Positions 21,343 to 21,991 of a stretch of 21,991 bases of DNA are shown piece after piece. The notes beneath the pieces were generated by a model. It searched no databases. It had not been told where the DNA came from and saw only the letters and a list, made by a program, of their open reading frames with translations. Every line of letters starts with the position of its first letter. Position 1 is the stretch's first letter. Location: NCBI GenBank assembly GCA_949902685.1, contig CATLDS010000001.1:1-21991 (forward strand), written 5' to 3'. The translations under genes were made by a program, and so were the position numbers. Origin of the DNA: an uncultured Christensenellaceae bacterium. GTDB taxonomy: Bacteria > Bacillota > Clostridia > Christensenellales > UBA1242.

Positions 21343-21942
21343 TTAGACAAGTAGGTCATCTTTGTATTCTTTCAAAGTATTTAACGTCTCTTCGTAAGCT
21401 TTCACAGTATCATTGCTAGAGCCGATACGATGACTCCTATCTATCAACTCTTCGGTGAATTTATATGCATCACCTAAAGTCAAATCAGCGCCATTGTCGA
21501 GCAAGAATTTAGCCGTCTTACTATCTGCAATTCTACATGCCCTCTTCAAAGAAGTGTCCCAATCAGCCTCATCTCGCATTATAGAGAAAGTGGCGATAGC
21601 ATTAACTTTAGCCCCATTATTAACTAGATATTCGCTAATATCATAATATCCAACTCCATCGATATTACAGGTTGAATGATGTAGCGGAGATCGCCCCATT
21701 GCATCCAACTTATTAAGGTCTGCCCCTATTTTATGTAGCAGTTGAACCAACTTTAATTTTCCACGCTCACATTGAACTGAAATCAAAGGCATAATCTGTT
21801 CACAGAACTCCACATTCATATTTGCGTCAATACTTTTTATATTCGCACCCAACTCGAGCAGAATGATAACATCTTCCTCATTGCTTTGTTTGAATGCCTC
21901 AAGCAGTTTTCTATCTAACCATTTTTGATGTTTCTCTTCCAT
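21343..21942 (-). CDS. Ankyrin-repeat protein
   Basis: 199 residues with four to five ankyrin units: VIILLELGANIKSID, LKLVQLLHKIGADLNKLDAMGRSPLHHST, ISEYLVNNGAKVNAI, TAKFLLDNGADLTLGD. The pattern of paired helices ending in GA(D/N/K) is clear. No signal peptide or membrane segment, so it is probably cytoplasmic and binds another protein. AAGGAG precedes the ATG, with a good promoter upstream. The partner is unknown. Confidence 0.9.
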   Translation of the reverse strand: MEEKHQKWLDRKLLEAFKQSNEEDVIILLELGANIKSIDANMNVEFCEQIMPLISVQCERGKLKLVQLLHKIGADLNKLDAMGRSPLHHSTCNIDGVGYYDISEYLVNNGAKVNAIATFSIMRDEADWDTSLKRACRIADSKTAKFLLDNGADLTLGDAYKFTEELIDRSHRIGSSNDTVKAYEETLNTLKEYKDDLLV

Positions 21943-21960
21943 ATTCTCTCCTTATCTAAT

Positions 21961-21988
21961 ATTATAACAATACTTTTTTTAAAAGCAA
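21961..21988 (-). promoter_or_regulatory. Ankyrin gene promoter, TTGCTT-16-TATAAT
   Basis: Minus strand: TTGCTT (21983-21988), 16-base spacer, TATAAT (21961-21966) with TGT extended -10. Confidence 0.8.
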
Positions 21989-21991
21989 GTC

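Noticed and set aside
1..21991. Reading the genome with UGA as Trp or Gly (code 4 or 25)
   Set aside because: Conserved proteins are full length in the standard code, no in-frame TGA is needed, and RF2 is present; only TGA avoidance remains as an observation.

Overview
The window is AT-rich (about one third G+C by eye) with strong AAGGAG-type ribosome binding sites, a Firmicutes-style rpsF-ssb-rpsR operon and short intergenic gaps. This suggests an uncultured, probably small-genome, animal-associated Bacillota. Two unusual marks are a glutaminyl-tRNA synthetase and a short, Patescibacteria-like alanyl-tRNA synthetase. The lineage call is inference; no rRNA or tRNA gene was seen. All complete genes end in TAA or TAG and none in TGA, although an intact RF2 gene is present.

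Layout. 1-943: 5' part of prfB (minus). 1069-1959: a barnase-like RNase with a barstar-like inhibitor (plus). 2051-3151: rpsF-ssb-rpsR (minus). 3332-5063: dacF/dacA-type carboxypeptidase and a YgjV-like membrane protein (minus). 5219-8273: glnS-lepB-alkD (minus), ended by a hairpin terminator. 8410-10233: an ABC exporter (plus) whose promoter spacer holds a C10 tract. 10331-12239: a SLOG-fold protein facing four small helix-turn-helix genes; three of these promoters share a TTACG-N6-CGTAA palindrome. 12395-13264: a two-TM zinc-ribbon protein. 13304-15876: ABC-2 ATPase and two permeases. 16079-18626: alaS (with a one-base frameshift near its end) and tmk. 18759-20198: a DUF4097-like beta-repeat surface protein. 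20195-21160: an NrnA-type DHH phosphoesterase. 21232-21284: four DnaA-box-like repeats. 21343-21942: an ankyrin-repeat protein.

How it works together. Most of the window is housekeeping: translation (prfB, rpsF, rpsR, glnS, alaS), DNA and nucleotide metabolism (ssb, tmk, nrnA, alkD) and envelope (dacF, lepB). Three accessory parts stand out: the RNase/inhibitor pair, the exporter with a probably phase-variable promoter, and the SLOG plus HTH regulon with its own operator. Several genes have no Shine-Dalgarno sequence and a -10 box ending 6-7 bases before ATG, which points to leaderless mRNAs. The DnaA-box cluster, about 18 kb from rpsF-ssb-rpsR, could mark oriC.
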